Source: Micromonospora citrea
GTDB taxonomy: Bacteria > Actinomycetota > Actinomycetes > Mycobacteriales > Micromonosporaceae
DNA length: 64,000 nt
Assembly: GCF_900090315.1 (NCBI RefSeq)
Contig: NZ_FMHZ01000002.1
Location: forward strand, 4,434,501-4,498,500
Direction: 5' to 3'
Part shown: positions 1-9,768 of the stretch, piece after piece
Layout: each line of letters begins with the position of its first letter
Position numbering within the stretch: the stretch's first letter is position 1
Program-made: the position numbers and the translations under genes
The notes under the pieces: model-generated
Told to the model about the DNA's origin: nothing
Database searches by the model: none
What the model saw: the letters and a program-made list of their open reading frames with translations, nothing else

Positions 1-179
1 GCGCCTGGGTCGACGGCGAGTACGGCATCTCCGGCGTCTACCTGGGCGTCGAGGCCGAGATCGGCGCCGAGGGCGTCAAGCGGGTCGTCGAGACCGACCT
101 GGACGCCGACGAGCTGGCCAGCCTGAAGGAGGCCGCCGAGGCCGTCCGCGCCAAGCAGGCCGACGTCGCCAACATGTGA
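1..179 (+). CDS. mdh: Malate dehydrogenase, C-terminal end (partial)
   Basis: The window opens inside this gene. The 58 visible residues have the C-terminal pattern of NAD-dependent malate dehydrogenase: a beta-turn segment (GEYGISGVYLGVEAEIG), then the typical 'GVKRVVETDL..DELASLKEAAEAV' ending. The enzyme interconverts malate and oxaloacetate in the TCA cycle, and the next gene on the same strand is isocitrate dehydrogenase, a neighbourhood familiar from actinomycetes. A strong hairpin follows the stop. The catalytic and NAD-binding parts lie outside the window, so the assignment rests on the tail plus context. Confidence 0.75.
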   Translation, partial: AWVDGEYGISGVYLGVEAEIGAEGVKRVVETDLDADELASLKEAAEAVRAKQADVANM

Positions 180-194
180 CCTGAGCACCACCTC

Positions 195-230
195 CGGAAG
201 GGGCACGCCACACCAGGCGTGCCCCTTCCG
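195..230 (+). terminator. Terminator hairpin after mdh
   Basis: A perfect 15-bp stem (195-209 pairs with 216-230, arm CGGAAGGGGCACGCC) with a 6-nt loop starts 15 nt after the mdh stop. It has no T-run, as is common for actinobacterial terminators. Confidence 0.8.
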
Positions 231-253
231 CCGTCTCCGCCCCCACCCATGCG

Positions 254-311
254 GTCGACCATGAGGTTGTTGTCGCCCGCCTCGGCCTGTCGCGGCAACT
301 TCGTGATCAAC
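254..311. repeat. GTTGATCA-type inverted repeat, copy A (degenerate)
   Basis: An imperfect inverted repeat: left arm GTCGACCATGAGGTTG, right arm CAACTTCGTGATCAAC. The right arm read on the minus strand (GTTGATCACGAAGTTGCC) closely matches the left arm of the element at 58406-58474. Both copies sit between converging genes. This one overlaps the stop codon region of the metallo-beta-lactamase gene and probably acts as a terminator. Confidence 0.6.
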
Positions 312-1149
312 GGGGTGACGGGCGGGGACCGGTGGGTGGGGGTTGGAGGGGGAGGAACGGAGGGGTGAGGTGGGGGGTGGCGAGGACGATGGGGCCTCGG
401 GCGGTGAGGGTGCGCAGCAGGGTGGTGCGGGAGGTGCGGGCCGCCTCCGGGTCCATCTCGTGGGCGTACGCCAGCTCCGGGTCGACCAGTTGCACGGCGT
501 GGACCAGCAGGTCGCCGGTGAGCAGCAGGCGCTCGTCCCCCACCTCCAGCAGCACCGACTGGTGCCCGGGCGTGTGGCCCGGGGTCGGCAGCAGCCGTAC
601 GCCCGGGTCGATCCGCTCCTCGCCGTCGACCACCCGGAGCTGGCCGGCGGCGCGCAACGGCGCGATCAGGCCGGCCGGCAGCGCCGGGTTGACGCTCTCC
701 ACGGCGGCCAGTTCGGCCCGCTGGAGCACGTAGTCGGCGTTCGGGAAGTACGGCGTGCCCGGTGAGCCGGTGACCGCCCAGCCGATGTGGTCGGAGTGCA
801 GGTGGGTGAGCACCACCGTGCGCACGTCGGCCGGGTCGATGCCGGCGGCGGCGAGCTCGGCGGGCAGCCGACCGGGCACCGGCGCCCAGCTCGCGGCGGG
901 GGAGTCGGCCGGGCCGATCCCGGCGTCGACCAGGGTCACCGGGCCGTCCCCGGCGCGGATCGCGAAGCTGCGGAACGGCAGCCACCACCGCCCGTCGGCG
1001 GTCACCGCGCCCGGGTCCCGTCGGTCGGCCGCCCGCCAGTGCTCGCCGGTGGCGTCCGGGAAGGCCTCCTCACGGGGTTGGAAGAACGGCCCCTCCCCGT
1101 CGGTGAGCGCGGTGACCGTGATAGACCCGAGGGTGCGGCGCGGTGGCAT
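307..1149 (-). CDS. Metallo-beta-lactamase-fold hydrolase
   Basis: A 280-residue protein with the zinc-binding signature THLHSDH (H116, H118, D120, H121), a downstream LPTPGHTPGH histidine and an LLLTGD aspartate. These are the metal ligands of the MBL superfamily, closest in layout to lactonase (AttM/AiiA-like) and 'MBL fold metallo-hydrolase' proteins with an N-terminal extension. No signal peptide is visible, so it is likely cytosolic. The longer frame extends upstream to 1308 into the icd promoter, so I chose the ATG at 1149, where the protein starts MPPRRTLGS; a CATCAT element lies 6 nt before it. It is divergent from icd and converges on mdh. The substrate cannot be told from sequence. 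Confidence 0.75.
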   Translation of the reverse strand: MPPRRTLGSITVTALTDGEGPFFQPREEAFPDATGEHWRAADRRDPGAVTADGRWWLPFRSFAIRAGDGPVTLVDAGIGPADSPAASWAPVPGRLPAELAAAGIDPADVRTVVLTHLHSDHIGWAVTGSPGTPYFPNADYVLQRAELAAVESVNPALPAGLIAPLRAAGQLRVVDGEERIDPGVRLLPTPGHTPGHQSVLLEVGDERLLLTGDLLVHAVQLVDPELAYAHEMDPEAARTSRTTLLRTLTARGPIVLATPHLTPPFLPLQPPPTGPRPSPR

Positions 1150-1285
1150 CGGGCGATGATGCCAGCGGAATCGCGCGCCGTGCATCCCGTTATCCGGCCC
1201 GACCGAGGCCGGCTGGGGGCTGCCGGCCAGTTTCCAGTACGCTCGTACTGCTTGAGCACGTGTCCCCCGAGAGGAGCGCCGGTCG

Positions 1286-2503
1286 ATGGCGAAGATCAAG
1301 GTAAACAACCCGGTCGTGGAGCTCGACGGCGACGAGATGACCCGGATTATCTGGAAGCAGATCCGGGAGCAGCTGATCCTGCCCTACCTCGACGTCGACC
1401 TGCACTACTACGACCTGTCGATCCAGCACCGCGACGAGACCGACGACCAGGTCACCGTCGACGCCGCCAACGCCATCAAGGAGCACGGCGTCGGCGTCAA
1501 GTGCGCGACCATCACCCCGGACGAGGCCCGGGTCGAGGAGTTCGGCCTGAAGAAGATGTGGCGGTCGCCGAACGGCACCATCCGCAACATCCTCGGCGGC
1601 GTCGTCTTCCGCGAGCCGATCATCATGTCCAACGTGCCGCGGCTCGTCCCCGGCTGGACCAAGCCGATCATCATCGGCCGGCACGCCCACGGTGACCAGT
1701 ACAAGGCCACCGACTTCGTCGTCCCCGGCCCCGGCACGGTGACCATCACCTACCAGCCGGCCGACGGCGGCGCCCCGATGGAGATGGAGGTCGCCAACTT
1801 CCCCGGCGGCGGCGTCGCCATGGGCATGTACAACTTCGACGAGTCGATCCGGGACTTCGCCCGCGCCTCGATGCGCTACGGCCTGGACCGCGGCTACCCG
1901 GTCTACCTGTCGACCAAGAACACCATCCTCAAGGCGTACGACGGCCGCTTCAAGGACATCTTCGCCGAGGTGTTCGAGAACGAGTTCAAGGCCGAGTTCG
2001 AGGCCGCCGGCATCAGCTACGAGCACCGGCTGATCGACGACATGGTCGCCGCCGCGCTGAAGTGGGAGGGCGGCTTCGTCTGGGCCTGCAAGAACTACGA
2101 CGGTGACGTGCAGTCCGACACCGTCGCGCAGGGCTTCGGCTCGCTGGGCCTGATGACCTCGGTGCTGATGACCCCGGACGGCCGCACGGTCGAGGCCGAG
2201 GCCGCCCACGGCACCGTCACCCGGCACTACCGGCAGTGGCAGAAGGGCGAGAAGACCTCGACCAACCCGATCGCGTCGATCTACGCCTGGACCCGGGGCC
2301 TCGCCCACCGGGGCAAGCTGGACGGCACCCCGGCGGTCACCGAGTTCGCCGACACCCTGGAGCAGGTCATCATCGACACCGTCGAGGGCGGCCAGATGAC
2401 CAAGGACCTCGCGCTGCTCATCTCGCGGGACGCCCCGTGGCTGACCACCGACGAGTTCATGGCCGCGCTGGACGAGAACCTGGCGCGCAGGCTCTCCGCC
2501 TGA
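1286..2503 (+). CDS. icd: NADP-dependent isocitrate dehydrogenase
   Basis: 405 residues of the dimeric, eukaryote-like IDH type, oxidatively decarboxylating isocitrate to 2-oxoglutarate in the TCA cycle. Visible marks are the N-terminal [13 protein letters not shown], the substrate loop [19 protein letters not shown] (about residues 94-112) and the late [20 protein letters not shown] and HGTVTRH segments of the cofactor site. Length matches the family (about 400-410). ATG at 1286 is preceded by a GAGAGGAG ribosome site at 1269-1276. It lies downstream of mdh but is separated from it by the oppositely oriented hydrolase gene, so it has its own promoter. Confidence 0.97.
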   Translation: MAKIKVNNPVVELDGDEMTRIIWKQIREQLILPYLDVDLHYYDLSIQHRDETDDQVTVDAANAIKEHGVGVKCATITPDEARVEEFGLKKMWRSPNGTIRNILGGVVFREPIIMSNVPRLVPGWTKPIIIGRHAHGDQYKATDFVVPGPGTVTITYQPADGGAPMEMEVANFPGGGVAMGMYNFDESIRDFARASMRYGLDRGYPVYLSTKNTILKAYDGRFKDIFAEVFENEFKAEFEAAGISYEHRLIDDMVAAALKWEGGFVWACKNYDGDVQSDTVAQGFGSLGLMTSVLMTPDGRTVEAEAAHGTVTRHYRQWQKGEKTSTNPIASIYAWTRGLAHRGKLDGTPAVTEFADTLEQVIIDTVEGGQMTKDLALLISRDAPWLTTDEFMAALDENLARRLSA

Positions 2504-2519
2504 TCCTCCGGGCACACCT

Positions 2520-2542
2520 GGCGGCACCGTCGTGGTGCCGCC
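2520..2542 (+). terminator. Terminator hairpin after icd
   Basis: Perfect 9-bp stem GGCGGCACC (2520-2528) with GGTGCCGCC (2534-2542), 5-nt loop, 17 nt after the icd stop. No T-run. Confidence 0.6.
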
Positions 2543-2634
2543 GCCGTGTCACACAGGAGCCCGCCGGCACCCGCCGGCGGGCTCCTGCCGTCCCGGTGGC
2601 CGCCGGTGGGCTCCTGCCGTTCCGCCGGTTTTCA

Positions 2635-2682
2635 GATCCTGGTAGCGGAGGGCCCCTCGGAGGGCTGTTTCCTGCCAGGATC
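2635..2682. repeat. 48-bp palindromic repeat (GATCCTGG element), copy 1
   Basis: Begins GATCCTGGTA and ends TGCCAGGATC, with an imperfect inner stem around GGGCCCCTCGGAGGGC. It has the same length as, and 39 of 48 positions identical to, the element at 27035-27082. It lies between the convergent icd and galT genes. Looks like a small dispersed palindrome of REP or MITE type; no coding potential. Confidence 0.7.
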
Positions 2683-2879
2683 GCTTCGGTTGCCACCGGC
2701 TGGCGGCGTGTCGGCCGGCGACGCGCCGGGCCGCGTCACCTGGCTCGGCGCGCCTCGTTGACCTGGGTGGACGAGATGCCAGTCGCGTCCAGGAAGGTTG
2801 ACCGCGGTCGCCTCGCGGCAAGCGTGCCGATCAGCCAGCCTTCCCGGCTGTCGCGCACAGCCAGCCGTCCCTTCCCTGC

Positions 2880-3160
2880 GGGGGGCCCTGTCCCGGGCCC
2901 CCCGCGCCCTGTCCCGGGCCTCGTGCCCCGCGCGCCCGGTCTCGGGCTTCTGCGCCGCGCGCCCTGTCCCGGGCCTCGTGCCTCGCACGCCCCGTCCCGG
3001 CTCGTGCGCCGCCCCGCGCTCCGTCCCAGGCCCCCTTGTCCCGCACCGTTTCCCGGGCCCGTGCCCCGCGTGCACCGCCATGGGCTCCGGGGCCCCGCAC
3101 CGTGCCCGGGCCCCCGCGTGCACCGCCCCGGGCCCCGCGCGCACCGTCTGCGCGGGCCGG
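2880..3160. repeat. Low-complexity GC repeat tract
   Basis: About 280 bp of degenerate repeats built on CCCGGGCC and CCCCGCGC. The 20-mer CCTGTCCCGGGCCTCGTGCC occurs identically at 2908-2927 and 2963-2982. I see no credible gene in the whole 2504-3164 interval between icd and galT. Confidence 0.6.
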
Positions 3161-3164
3161 TGGC

Positions 3165-4237
<1,073 letters not shown>

Positions 4238-4241
<4 letters not shown>

Positions 4242-5068
4242 CGGGCCACCCCTTCCGTGGCGGGGGCCGTGCGGGCGGCCGCCCGTTCCCCGTCCGCCAC
4301 CGGCACGATCACCAGCTCGCCGACCCGGTCGTCGAGCACCCGTCGCGCGTCCGGGGGCAACCGGTCGTCGGTGACCAGCACGTGGGCGGCGGAGAGCTCG
4401 ACGATGGAGGAGATGCCGACCGTGCCCCACTTGGTGTGGTCGGCCAGCACCACCAGCCGGTCGGCCGCGGCCACCAGCGCCCGGTCGGTCTCGGCCTCCA
4501 TCAGGTTAGGGGTGGTGAAGCCGGCCCGCTCGGTGATCCCGTGCACGCCGAGGAAGAGCATGTCCAGGTGCAGGGACCGGACCGCGCCGACGGCCAGCGG
4601 CCCGACCAGGGCGTCGGAGGGCGTACGCACCCCGCCGGTGAGCACCACGGTCTGGTCCGGGCGGCCGCCGGCGTGCAGGATCTCGGCCACCGGCAGCGAG
4701 TTGGTGACCACGGTCAGGCCCGGCACGTCGACCAGCCGGCGGGCCAGCTCCGCGGTGGTGGTGCCGGCGGAGAGGGCGATCGCGGCGCCCGGCCGGACCA
4801 GCTCCGCCGCACGCCCGGCGATGGCGGCCTTCTCCGCCAGTTGCCGCACCGACTTGGCGCGGAACCCCGGTTCGTCGGTCGAGCCGGGGCCGGCGACCGT
4901 CGCGCCGCCGTGCACCTTCGCCAGCAGGCCGCGCTCGTCGAGCGCTTCCAGGTCGCGCCGGATGGTCATGTCGGAGACGCCGAACTCGGCGGCCAGCTCC
5001 GTGACCCGCACGCCGCCGGTGGCGCGTACCCGGTCGAGGATGGCCGCCTGGCGCTGCTGAGCGAGCAA
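4238..5068 (-). CDS. DeoR-family transcriptional regulator
   Basis: About 276 residues. The N-terminus carries a DeoR winged helix-turn-helix (VTELAAEFGVSDMTIRRDLE), followed by the HGGA linker and the DeoRC sugar-phosphate sensor domain with a GTTTAELARRL phosphate-binding loop and ADHTKWG. It heads a two-gene operon with galT, so a galactose-pathway phosphosugar is the likely effector (inference). I prefer the TTG at 5068 because a GGAGG site (5078-5082) lies 9 nt upstream and the protein then begins LLAQQRQAAIL, as usual for DeoR proteins. A GTG at 5098 is the alternative. Probably autoregulated. Confidence 0.88.
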
Positions 5069-5108
5069 ACTGCCGCACCTCCGTGCTCCCGCGCTCACGC
5101 GGTCAAAC

Positions 5109-5130
5109 GTGTTCGAACAAAGATGAACAC
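5109..5130 (-). promoter_or_regulatory. Probable DeoR operator
   Basis: GTGTTC (5109-5114) and GAACAC (5125-5130) form an inverted repeat, and a perfect palindrome TGTTCGAACA (5110-5119) is nested in it. It lies about 40-60 bp upstream of the deoR-galT operon in a locally AT-richer stretch. Confidence 0.6.
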
Positions 5131-5170
5131 TAGCGCGCGCGGACGACCCACGGAAGGAAACGGGCGAGGA

Positions 5171-6700
5171 TCAGATGGACTGCAGCCGCGGCTCGACCCA
5201 GCCGGTCTCGGTCAGGTGGTGCAGGACGGCCTGGACCGCCTCGTCGACCGTCAGCTCACTGGTGTCGACGACGAGATCCGCGTCGGTCGGCTCCTCGTAG
5301 GGGTCGTCGATGCCGGTCATCCCGGTGAGCAGGCCGGCCCGGGCCCGCGCGTACAGGCCCTTGCGGTCGCGCTGCTCACAGACCTCCAGCGGCGTCGCGA
5401 CGTGCACCAGCAGGAAGCCCGCCCCGGCCGCCAGGGCCATCTCGCGGGCCGTCGCGCGCGCCTGCGCGTACGGGGCGATGGGGCAGCAGATGCCGACGCC
5501 GCGGTGCCGCGCGATCTCGGCGGCCACCCAGCCGATCCGCCGTACGTTGAGGTCGCGGTCGGCCTTGCTGAAGCCCAGGCCGGCGGAGAGCTCGCGGCGC
5601 ACCACGTCGCCGTCGAGCAGCGTGATCGTCCGGTCGCCCTGCTCGCGCAGCGCGTCGGCGAGGCCGCGCGCGATTGTCGACTTGCCGGAGCCCGACAGCC
5701 CGGTCAGGAAGACCACCAGGCCGCGGTGCCGCCGGGGCGGCCGAGCCCGGGCCAGCTCCCTCGCCACCGCCGGCGGGGTGTGCCACTCGGGCAGCGGGAA
5801 GCCCCGGTCGAGCAGGTCCTCGATCTCCGCCTGGGTCAGCGCCAGGCGCCGGTTGCGCGGTGGGATGTCCTCCCGCCAGCGCCACTGCCCGTCGCGGTTG
5901 TCGTAGGCCAGCTCGCGCGGCACCAGCACCCGCAGGCCCGCGCCGGAGAGCGTCTCGCCCGTCGAGAGCAGGTGCGTCACGCCGTACGCCGCCGACACCC
6001 GGGCGCGCAGCAGTGCGTCGGTGATCTCGTCGCGGCGCCGGGTGAGCGGCACGGCGACCAGGGTGGCCGGCGGCATCCGGTCGCGGGCGGCGAAGACGCT
6101 GCGCACCAGCGCCTCCGGGGGCAGCCCGCCGGTGCCGTCCTCCCCGACGGGGATCATCACCAGCAGGTGGGCGCCGAGCGTCCGGGCGGCGTGGGCGATC
6201 TGCGCGAGCTGGGGCCGGTGCAGCGGTCGGTCGGCGACCACCCCGAGCACCCGGCCGGGGGGCAGCAGCGCGCGTACCTCCTCCGGGGTGCGGCGCAGCC
6301 GCTGGAACGGGCCGTGACCGCCGTCGCCGAGCCGGCGCACCGCGCCCCCGACGCCGGCCACCCCGTCGCGGACCTGCCAGACGTCGGCGACCTCCAGCGC
6401 CGCCACCGGCGCGCCCTCGCCGTCGGTCAGCACCAGGAGCCGGCGCGCCTCGTCGCGCGGGTCCAGGCCCGCGGCGAGCGCCGCGGGCACCTGGAGCGTC
6501 ACCGCCACCGGCCAGGGGGCGCCGTCGGCGAGCCGCCCCCGGCGGGCGACGGAGACCAGGTCGGCGCGGGTCATGAAGCCGGCCAGCGGGGCGTACGCCC
6601 CGGTCAGCAGCAGCTCCAGGTCGGCGAGCTCACCAGGGCGCGGCGTGTACGCCGGCGCGTCCCGGAGCACCTCGTCGGGCAGCACCCAGCCGTTGCTCAT
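5171..6700 (-). CDS. Adenylylsulfate kinase with degenerate N-terminal ATP sulfurylase-like domain
   Basis: 509 residues in two parts. Residues 330-509 form a complete APS kinase: P-loop GLSGSGKST (334-342), DGDVVRREL, LGFSKADRDLNVRRIG and the lid region, so phosphorylation of APS to PAPS is expected. Residues 1-320 resemble the PUA-like and catalytic domains of ATP sulfurylase (GAYAPLAGFMTRADL near 34-48), but the nucleotide-binding QxRNxxHxxH motif reads ADRPLHRPQ (156-164): only one histidine is kept. Sulfurylase activity is therefore doubtful. ATG at 6700 follows a G-rich site; no cysD/cysN or sulfate transporter gene is adjacent. Cytosolic. Confidence 0.85.
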   Translation of the reverse strand: MSNGWVLPDEVLRDAPAYTPRPGELADLELLLTGAYAPLAGFMTRADLVSVARRGRLADGAPWPVAVTLQVPAALAAGLDPRDEARRLLVLTDGEGAPVAALEVADVWQVRDGVAGVGGAVRRLGDGGHGPFQRLRRTPEEVRALLPPGRVLGVVADRPLHRPQLAQIAHAARTLGAHLLVMIPVGEDGTGGLPPEALVRSVFAARDRMPPATLVAVPLTRRRDEITDALLRARVSAAYGVTHLLSTGETLSGAGLRVLVPRELAYDNRDGQWRWREDIPPRNRRLALTQAEIEDLLDRGFPLPEWHTPPAVARELARARPPRRHRGLVVFLTGLSGSGKSTIARGLADALREQGDRTITLLDGDVVRRELSAGLGFSKADRDLNVRRIGWVAAEIARHRGVGICCPIAPYAQARATAREMALAAGAGFLLVHVATPLEVCEQRDRKGLYARARAGLLTGMTGIDDPYEEPTDADLVVDTSELTVDEAVQAVLHHLTETGWVEPRLQSI

Positions 6701-6794
6701 CCATCCCCCAACCCACTGACCGGCACACAGTTTCTCAGCCCGTCGGCGATCGGTCGAGAGCGCCACTCCACTCGCAGGGGGCGCGGCCGGCGGA

Positions 6795-7090
6795 TCAGCG
6801 GGGCGCCGCCAGGGGTGCCGCGCCGAACGGGACGGCGAACCGCTCGCACCAGATGGCGACGCTGGTCAGGCCGGCCAGGCCGACGTCGGCCGGGATCTCG
6901 TACCCCTGGTCGCCCCGGTTGCCCCTGAGCCGGCCCAGCTCGACCCACCGGCCGTCGTCGAGGACCGCCACCCGGCGGTGTCGGTGCGCACCGGCTGGTC
7001 GGTGAGCCAGACCCGAAGGTACGGGCCGTTCGAGGCGGCCGGCCCGACCAGCTCCAGCCGGGGCCGGGGGAAGCCCTTCCCCGGCCCCGC
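6795..7090 (-). pseudogene. DM13-domain remnant with frameshift
   Basis: On the minus strand one frame reads LELVGPAASNGPYLRVWLTD, then after a one-base frameshift near 6980 the next frame reads VELGRLRGNRGDQGYEIP and SVAIWCERFAVPFGAAPL before a TGA at 6795-6797. The GNxGDQxY..P and SVxIWCxRFxVxFGxA blocks are the hallmark of DM13 (DOMON-related) domains, often extracytoplasmic and cysteine-bearing. The N-terminal half of the domain and any start codon are missing. It sits directly downstream of the glycosyltransferase gene, whose C-terminus may have abutted it. A sequencing error could mimic the frameshift, but the missing N-terminus argues for decay. Confidence 0.6.
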
Positions 7091-7112
7091 CGAGGGCCGG
7101 CGGGCGGCCCGG

Positions 7113-8627
7113 TCAGGGGCGCCCGAGGCGGCGCCGGACGGCCCGGCGCAGGCGGGGCCAGAAACGCTGGTAGTCCTCCACCACCGGGGCGGCGCCGTCG
7201 GCGGGGAACCACAGCCGCAGCCGCAGGTGGCCGTCCTCGGCCCAGCCGGCGCTGGTGACGCGGACCTTGAGCGTCCAGGCGCCCGCGGTGCGGCCCCCGT
7301 TCAGGGTGGCGGTGTCGACCGTGGCGACGGCCCGGTGCCGCAGGTGCCGGACGCCGGCGGAGCCGGGCACCCAGTCGTGCTCGACCGTGACCGGCAGGAA
7401 CAGCTCCTCCCTCGTCACCTCGTGCCGGGCGACCAGGTCGAGCCTGCTCCGGCCGAGGACGGCCGGCACCTCCCGCAGCGCGGGGTCGACGCCGTCGACC
7501 GGCAGCACCAGGACGTCCCGGTCGCCGTCGGCGGTGAAGGCGACGGGCCGACCGGCCGACTCCAGCCGGGCGGAGACCGCGATCGTCAGCGTGGCGCCGG
7601 ACAGCTGGTGCCGTTCGACGGCGCCGACGGCGCGGACGCCGGCCTCCCACTCGGCCATCCGGCGCAGGTCCGCCGTGCGGCCCTCTTCGAGCAGGTGCGT
7701 CAGCACCCGTTGCAGCGGGGGCAGGCCGGCGGCGACGCCGGGCGCGAACCGCTCCCGGATCACCCCCTGGATCTCCCGTACGACCTCTGCCAACCAGTCC
7801 TCGGGGGCGTCGAGCATCCGCCTGCCGCGTACCCGGTTGAGCATCTCGTTGCGCAGCCACCGGCGGTGCAGCCGGTCGCGCAGCGGCCCCGGCTCGGTGT
7901 GCGCGTCGACGATGTCCAGCGCCTCCCGCAGGCTGGCGTAGTACTCCACCGGGTCCAGCCGGTTGGCCGTCACGTTCCCGGCGTCGCCGCGGCGCGCGTG
8001 GTGATAGCAGGTGTAGTCCGACAGCACGCAGGTCCGCCGGGACAGCAGATAGGACCGCACCACCATCCGGTGGTCCTCCAGGCGCCGCGGCCAGCCCTCC
8101 GGGAAGCGCAGCCCGTGCTCGTCGAGGAAGGCGCGGCGGAACATCTTGTGGCAGGTCAGGCTGTCGATCAACGGCGAGTTGGCCAGGGTGGCGTCGAAGC
8201 GGTTCCGCCGGAACAGCTCCCGTGGCACGCCGCGACCGTGCCCGGCCATCCGGCCGATCACCACGTCGGCGTCGTGCGCCCGGGCACAGTCGTGCAGCCG
8301 TTCGAGCGCCTCGTCGCCGAGCCAGTCGTCGTCGTCGACGAACAGCACGTACTCGCCCCGGGCGTGTGCGACGCCGACGTTGCGCGGCCGGGACGGCCAG
8401 CCGGAGTTCTCGATGCGCAGCACCCGGAAGTGCGGGTGCTCGGCGGCGAGCTTCTCCATCCGGTCGGGCGTGTCGTCGGTCGAGCCGTCGTCCACGAAGA
8501 TCGCCTCGAACTCCGTCGACGGCAGCGACTGGCGCAGCAGCGAGGCCACGAGACTGTCGATGTGCGACCCGGTGTCGTGCGTGGGCACCACCACACTCAC
8601 CCTGGGTGACGTCGTGCCGCCGGTCAT
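7113..8627 (-). CDS. Family 2 glycosyltransferase with C-terminal extension
   Basis: 504 residues. Residues 8-230 are a GT-A fold family 2 transferase: VSVVVPTHDTG at the start, the nucleotide-sugar motif DDGSTDDTP (about 46-54), the metal-binding VDDDDW (about 96-101) and a later RRLEDHR segment fitting the catalytic ED motif. Residues 340-504 are a beta-rich domain found in CDP-glycerol/teichoic-acid-type actinobacterial GT2 proteins. No transmembrane segment is evident, so it likely works at the inner face of the membrane on a surface glycopolymer (inference). ATG 8627 has a GGGGAGA site just upstream. It is divergent from the ABC cassette; 8628-8840 shows nothing else. Confidence 0.85.
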   Translation of the reverse strand: MTGGTTSPRVSVVVPTHDTGSHIDSLVASLLRQSLPSTEFEAIFVDDGSTDDTPDRMEKLAAEHPHFRVLRIENSGWPSRPRNVGVAHARGEYVLFVDDDDWLGDEALERLHDCARAHDADVVIGRMAGHGRGVPRELFRRNRFDATLANSPLIDSLTCHKMFRRAFLDEHGLRFPEGWPRRLEDHRMVVRSYLLSRRTCVLSDYTCYHHARRGDAGNVTANRLDPVEYYASLREALDIVDAHTEPGPLRDRLHRRWLRNEMLNRVRGRRMLDAPEDWLAEVVREIQGVIRERFAPGVAAGLPPLQRVLTHLLEEGRTADLRRMAEWEAGVRAVGAVERHQLSGATLTIAVSARLESAGRPVAFTADGDRDVLVLPVDGVDPALREVPAVLGRSRLDLVARHEVTREELFLPVTVEHDWVPGSAGVRHLRHRAVATVDTATLNGGRTAGAWTLKVRVTSAGWAEDGHLRLRLWFPADGAAPVVEDYQRFWPRLRRAVRRRLGRP

Positions 8628-8840
8628 GCTTCTCCCCGTGGTCGGTCGACCCCGGCGGATCCGACTGCCGGGCAGCGGTGAACCGCTCTATGTTGGACGT
8701 TTCGCGCACCGGATCGGTTGCGGGGAGATTTCCGCGAAATTGCGCGGTGCCCCCGGGCGGGCGGACCCTAGGGGGCGCGGACGGCGAGGATCAGGGGAGT
8801 GCCCGGGGGCGAGCCGCTGCCCACGGAGGCTTCCGCCTCC

Positions 8841-8846
8841 TAGGCT
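8841..8846 (+). promoter_or_regulatory. -10 box, leaderless ABC cassette mRNA
   Basis: TAGGCT ends 7 nt before the GTG at 8854, the spacing expected when transcription begins at the start codon. Confidence 0.55.
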
Positions 8847-8853
8847 GGGCGTC

Positions 8854-9768
8854 GTGACACTGATAGCGACCGAGTCGCTGACCAAGACGTACGGGGGTGG
8901 GGTCACCGCGCTGGCCGACCTGACCGTCGCGGTCGAGCCGGGCATCATCGGGCTGGTCGGTGCGAACGGCGCCGGCAAGTCGACCCTGATCAAGATCCTG
9001 CTCGGCCTCCTCGCCCCGACCAGCGGGCGGGTCCGGGTGCTCGGCCTCGACCCGGCCACCGACTCCGCCCGGGTCCGCGCCCGGGTGGGCTACATGCCGG
9101 AGCACGACGCCCTGCCGCCCGATCTCTCCGCCGCCGAGCTGGTCACCCACCTCGGCCGGATGAGCGGGCTGCCGCGCACCGTGGCCCGGGAGCGGGCCTC
9201 CGAGGCGCTGCGGCACGTCGGGCTCTACGAGGAGCGCTACCGCCCCGTCGGCGGCTACTCGACGGGCATGAAGCAGCGGGTGAAGCTCGCCCAGGCCCTG
9301 GTGCACGACCCCGACCTGCTGCTGCTCGACGAGCCGACGAACGGCCTCGACCCGGCCGGCCGCGACGCCATGCTGGCCCTGGTGCAGCGGATCGGCACCG
9401 AGTTCGGCATCTCCGTGCTGGTCTGCTCGCACCTGCTCGGCGAGGTGGAGCGGATCTGCGACACGCTCGTCGCCATCGACGGCGGGCGGCTGCTGCGCGC
9501 CGACCACATCTCGGCCATGACCTCCGCCACCGACGTGCTCGCCGTCGAGGTCAGCGAGGGCACCGACGAACTCGCCGCCCGCCTCGCCGCGCTCGACCTG
9601 CCGGTACGCCGCGACGGCCGGCTGCTCCTCGTCGAGCTGGCCGACGACGCCACCTACGACCTGATCCTCGGCGCGGTCGCCGAGCTGGACCTGCCGCTGC
9701 ACCGGCTGGACCAGCGCCGGCACCGGGTGGCCGAGCTCTTCGCCACGAGGGAGCCCAGCCATGCCTGA
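8854..9768 (+). CDS. ABC transporter ATP-binding protein (ABC-2 cassette, first ATPase)
   Basis: 304 residues: Walker A GANGAGKST (about residues 37-45), signature YSTGMKQRVKLAQAL, Walker B LLLLDEPTNGLDP and H-loop CSH. The C-terminal 90 residues are the usual extension of DrrA/NatA-like ATPases. First gene of a four-gene cassette (ATPase, permease, ATPase, permease) with 8-nt and 4-nt overlaps, so these form one export complex or two related ones. The cargo is unknown. Start GTG at 8854 is chosen because it begins the ABC domain (VTLIATESLTKTYGG) and follows a -10 box; the open frame continues upstream antisense to the glycosyltransferase. Confidence 0.9.
   Translation: MTLIATESLTKTYGGGVTALADLTVAVEPGIIGLVGANGAGKSTLIKILLGLLAPTSGRVRVLGLDPATDSARVRARVGYMPEHDALPPDLSAAELVTHLGRMSGLPRTVARERASEALRHVGLYEERYRPVGGYSTGMKQRVKLAQALVHDPDLLLLDEPTNGLDPAGRDAMLALVQRIGTEFGISVLVCSHLLGEVERICDTLVAIDGGRLLRADHISAMTSATDVLAVEVSEGTDELAARLAALDLPVRRDGRLLLVELADDATYDLILGAVAELDLPLHRLDQRRHRVAELFATREPSHA

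Noticed and set aside
2504..3164. Coding frames in the GC-rich gap after icd
   Set aside because: All frames are low-complexity Pro/Arg/Gly; repeats explain them.
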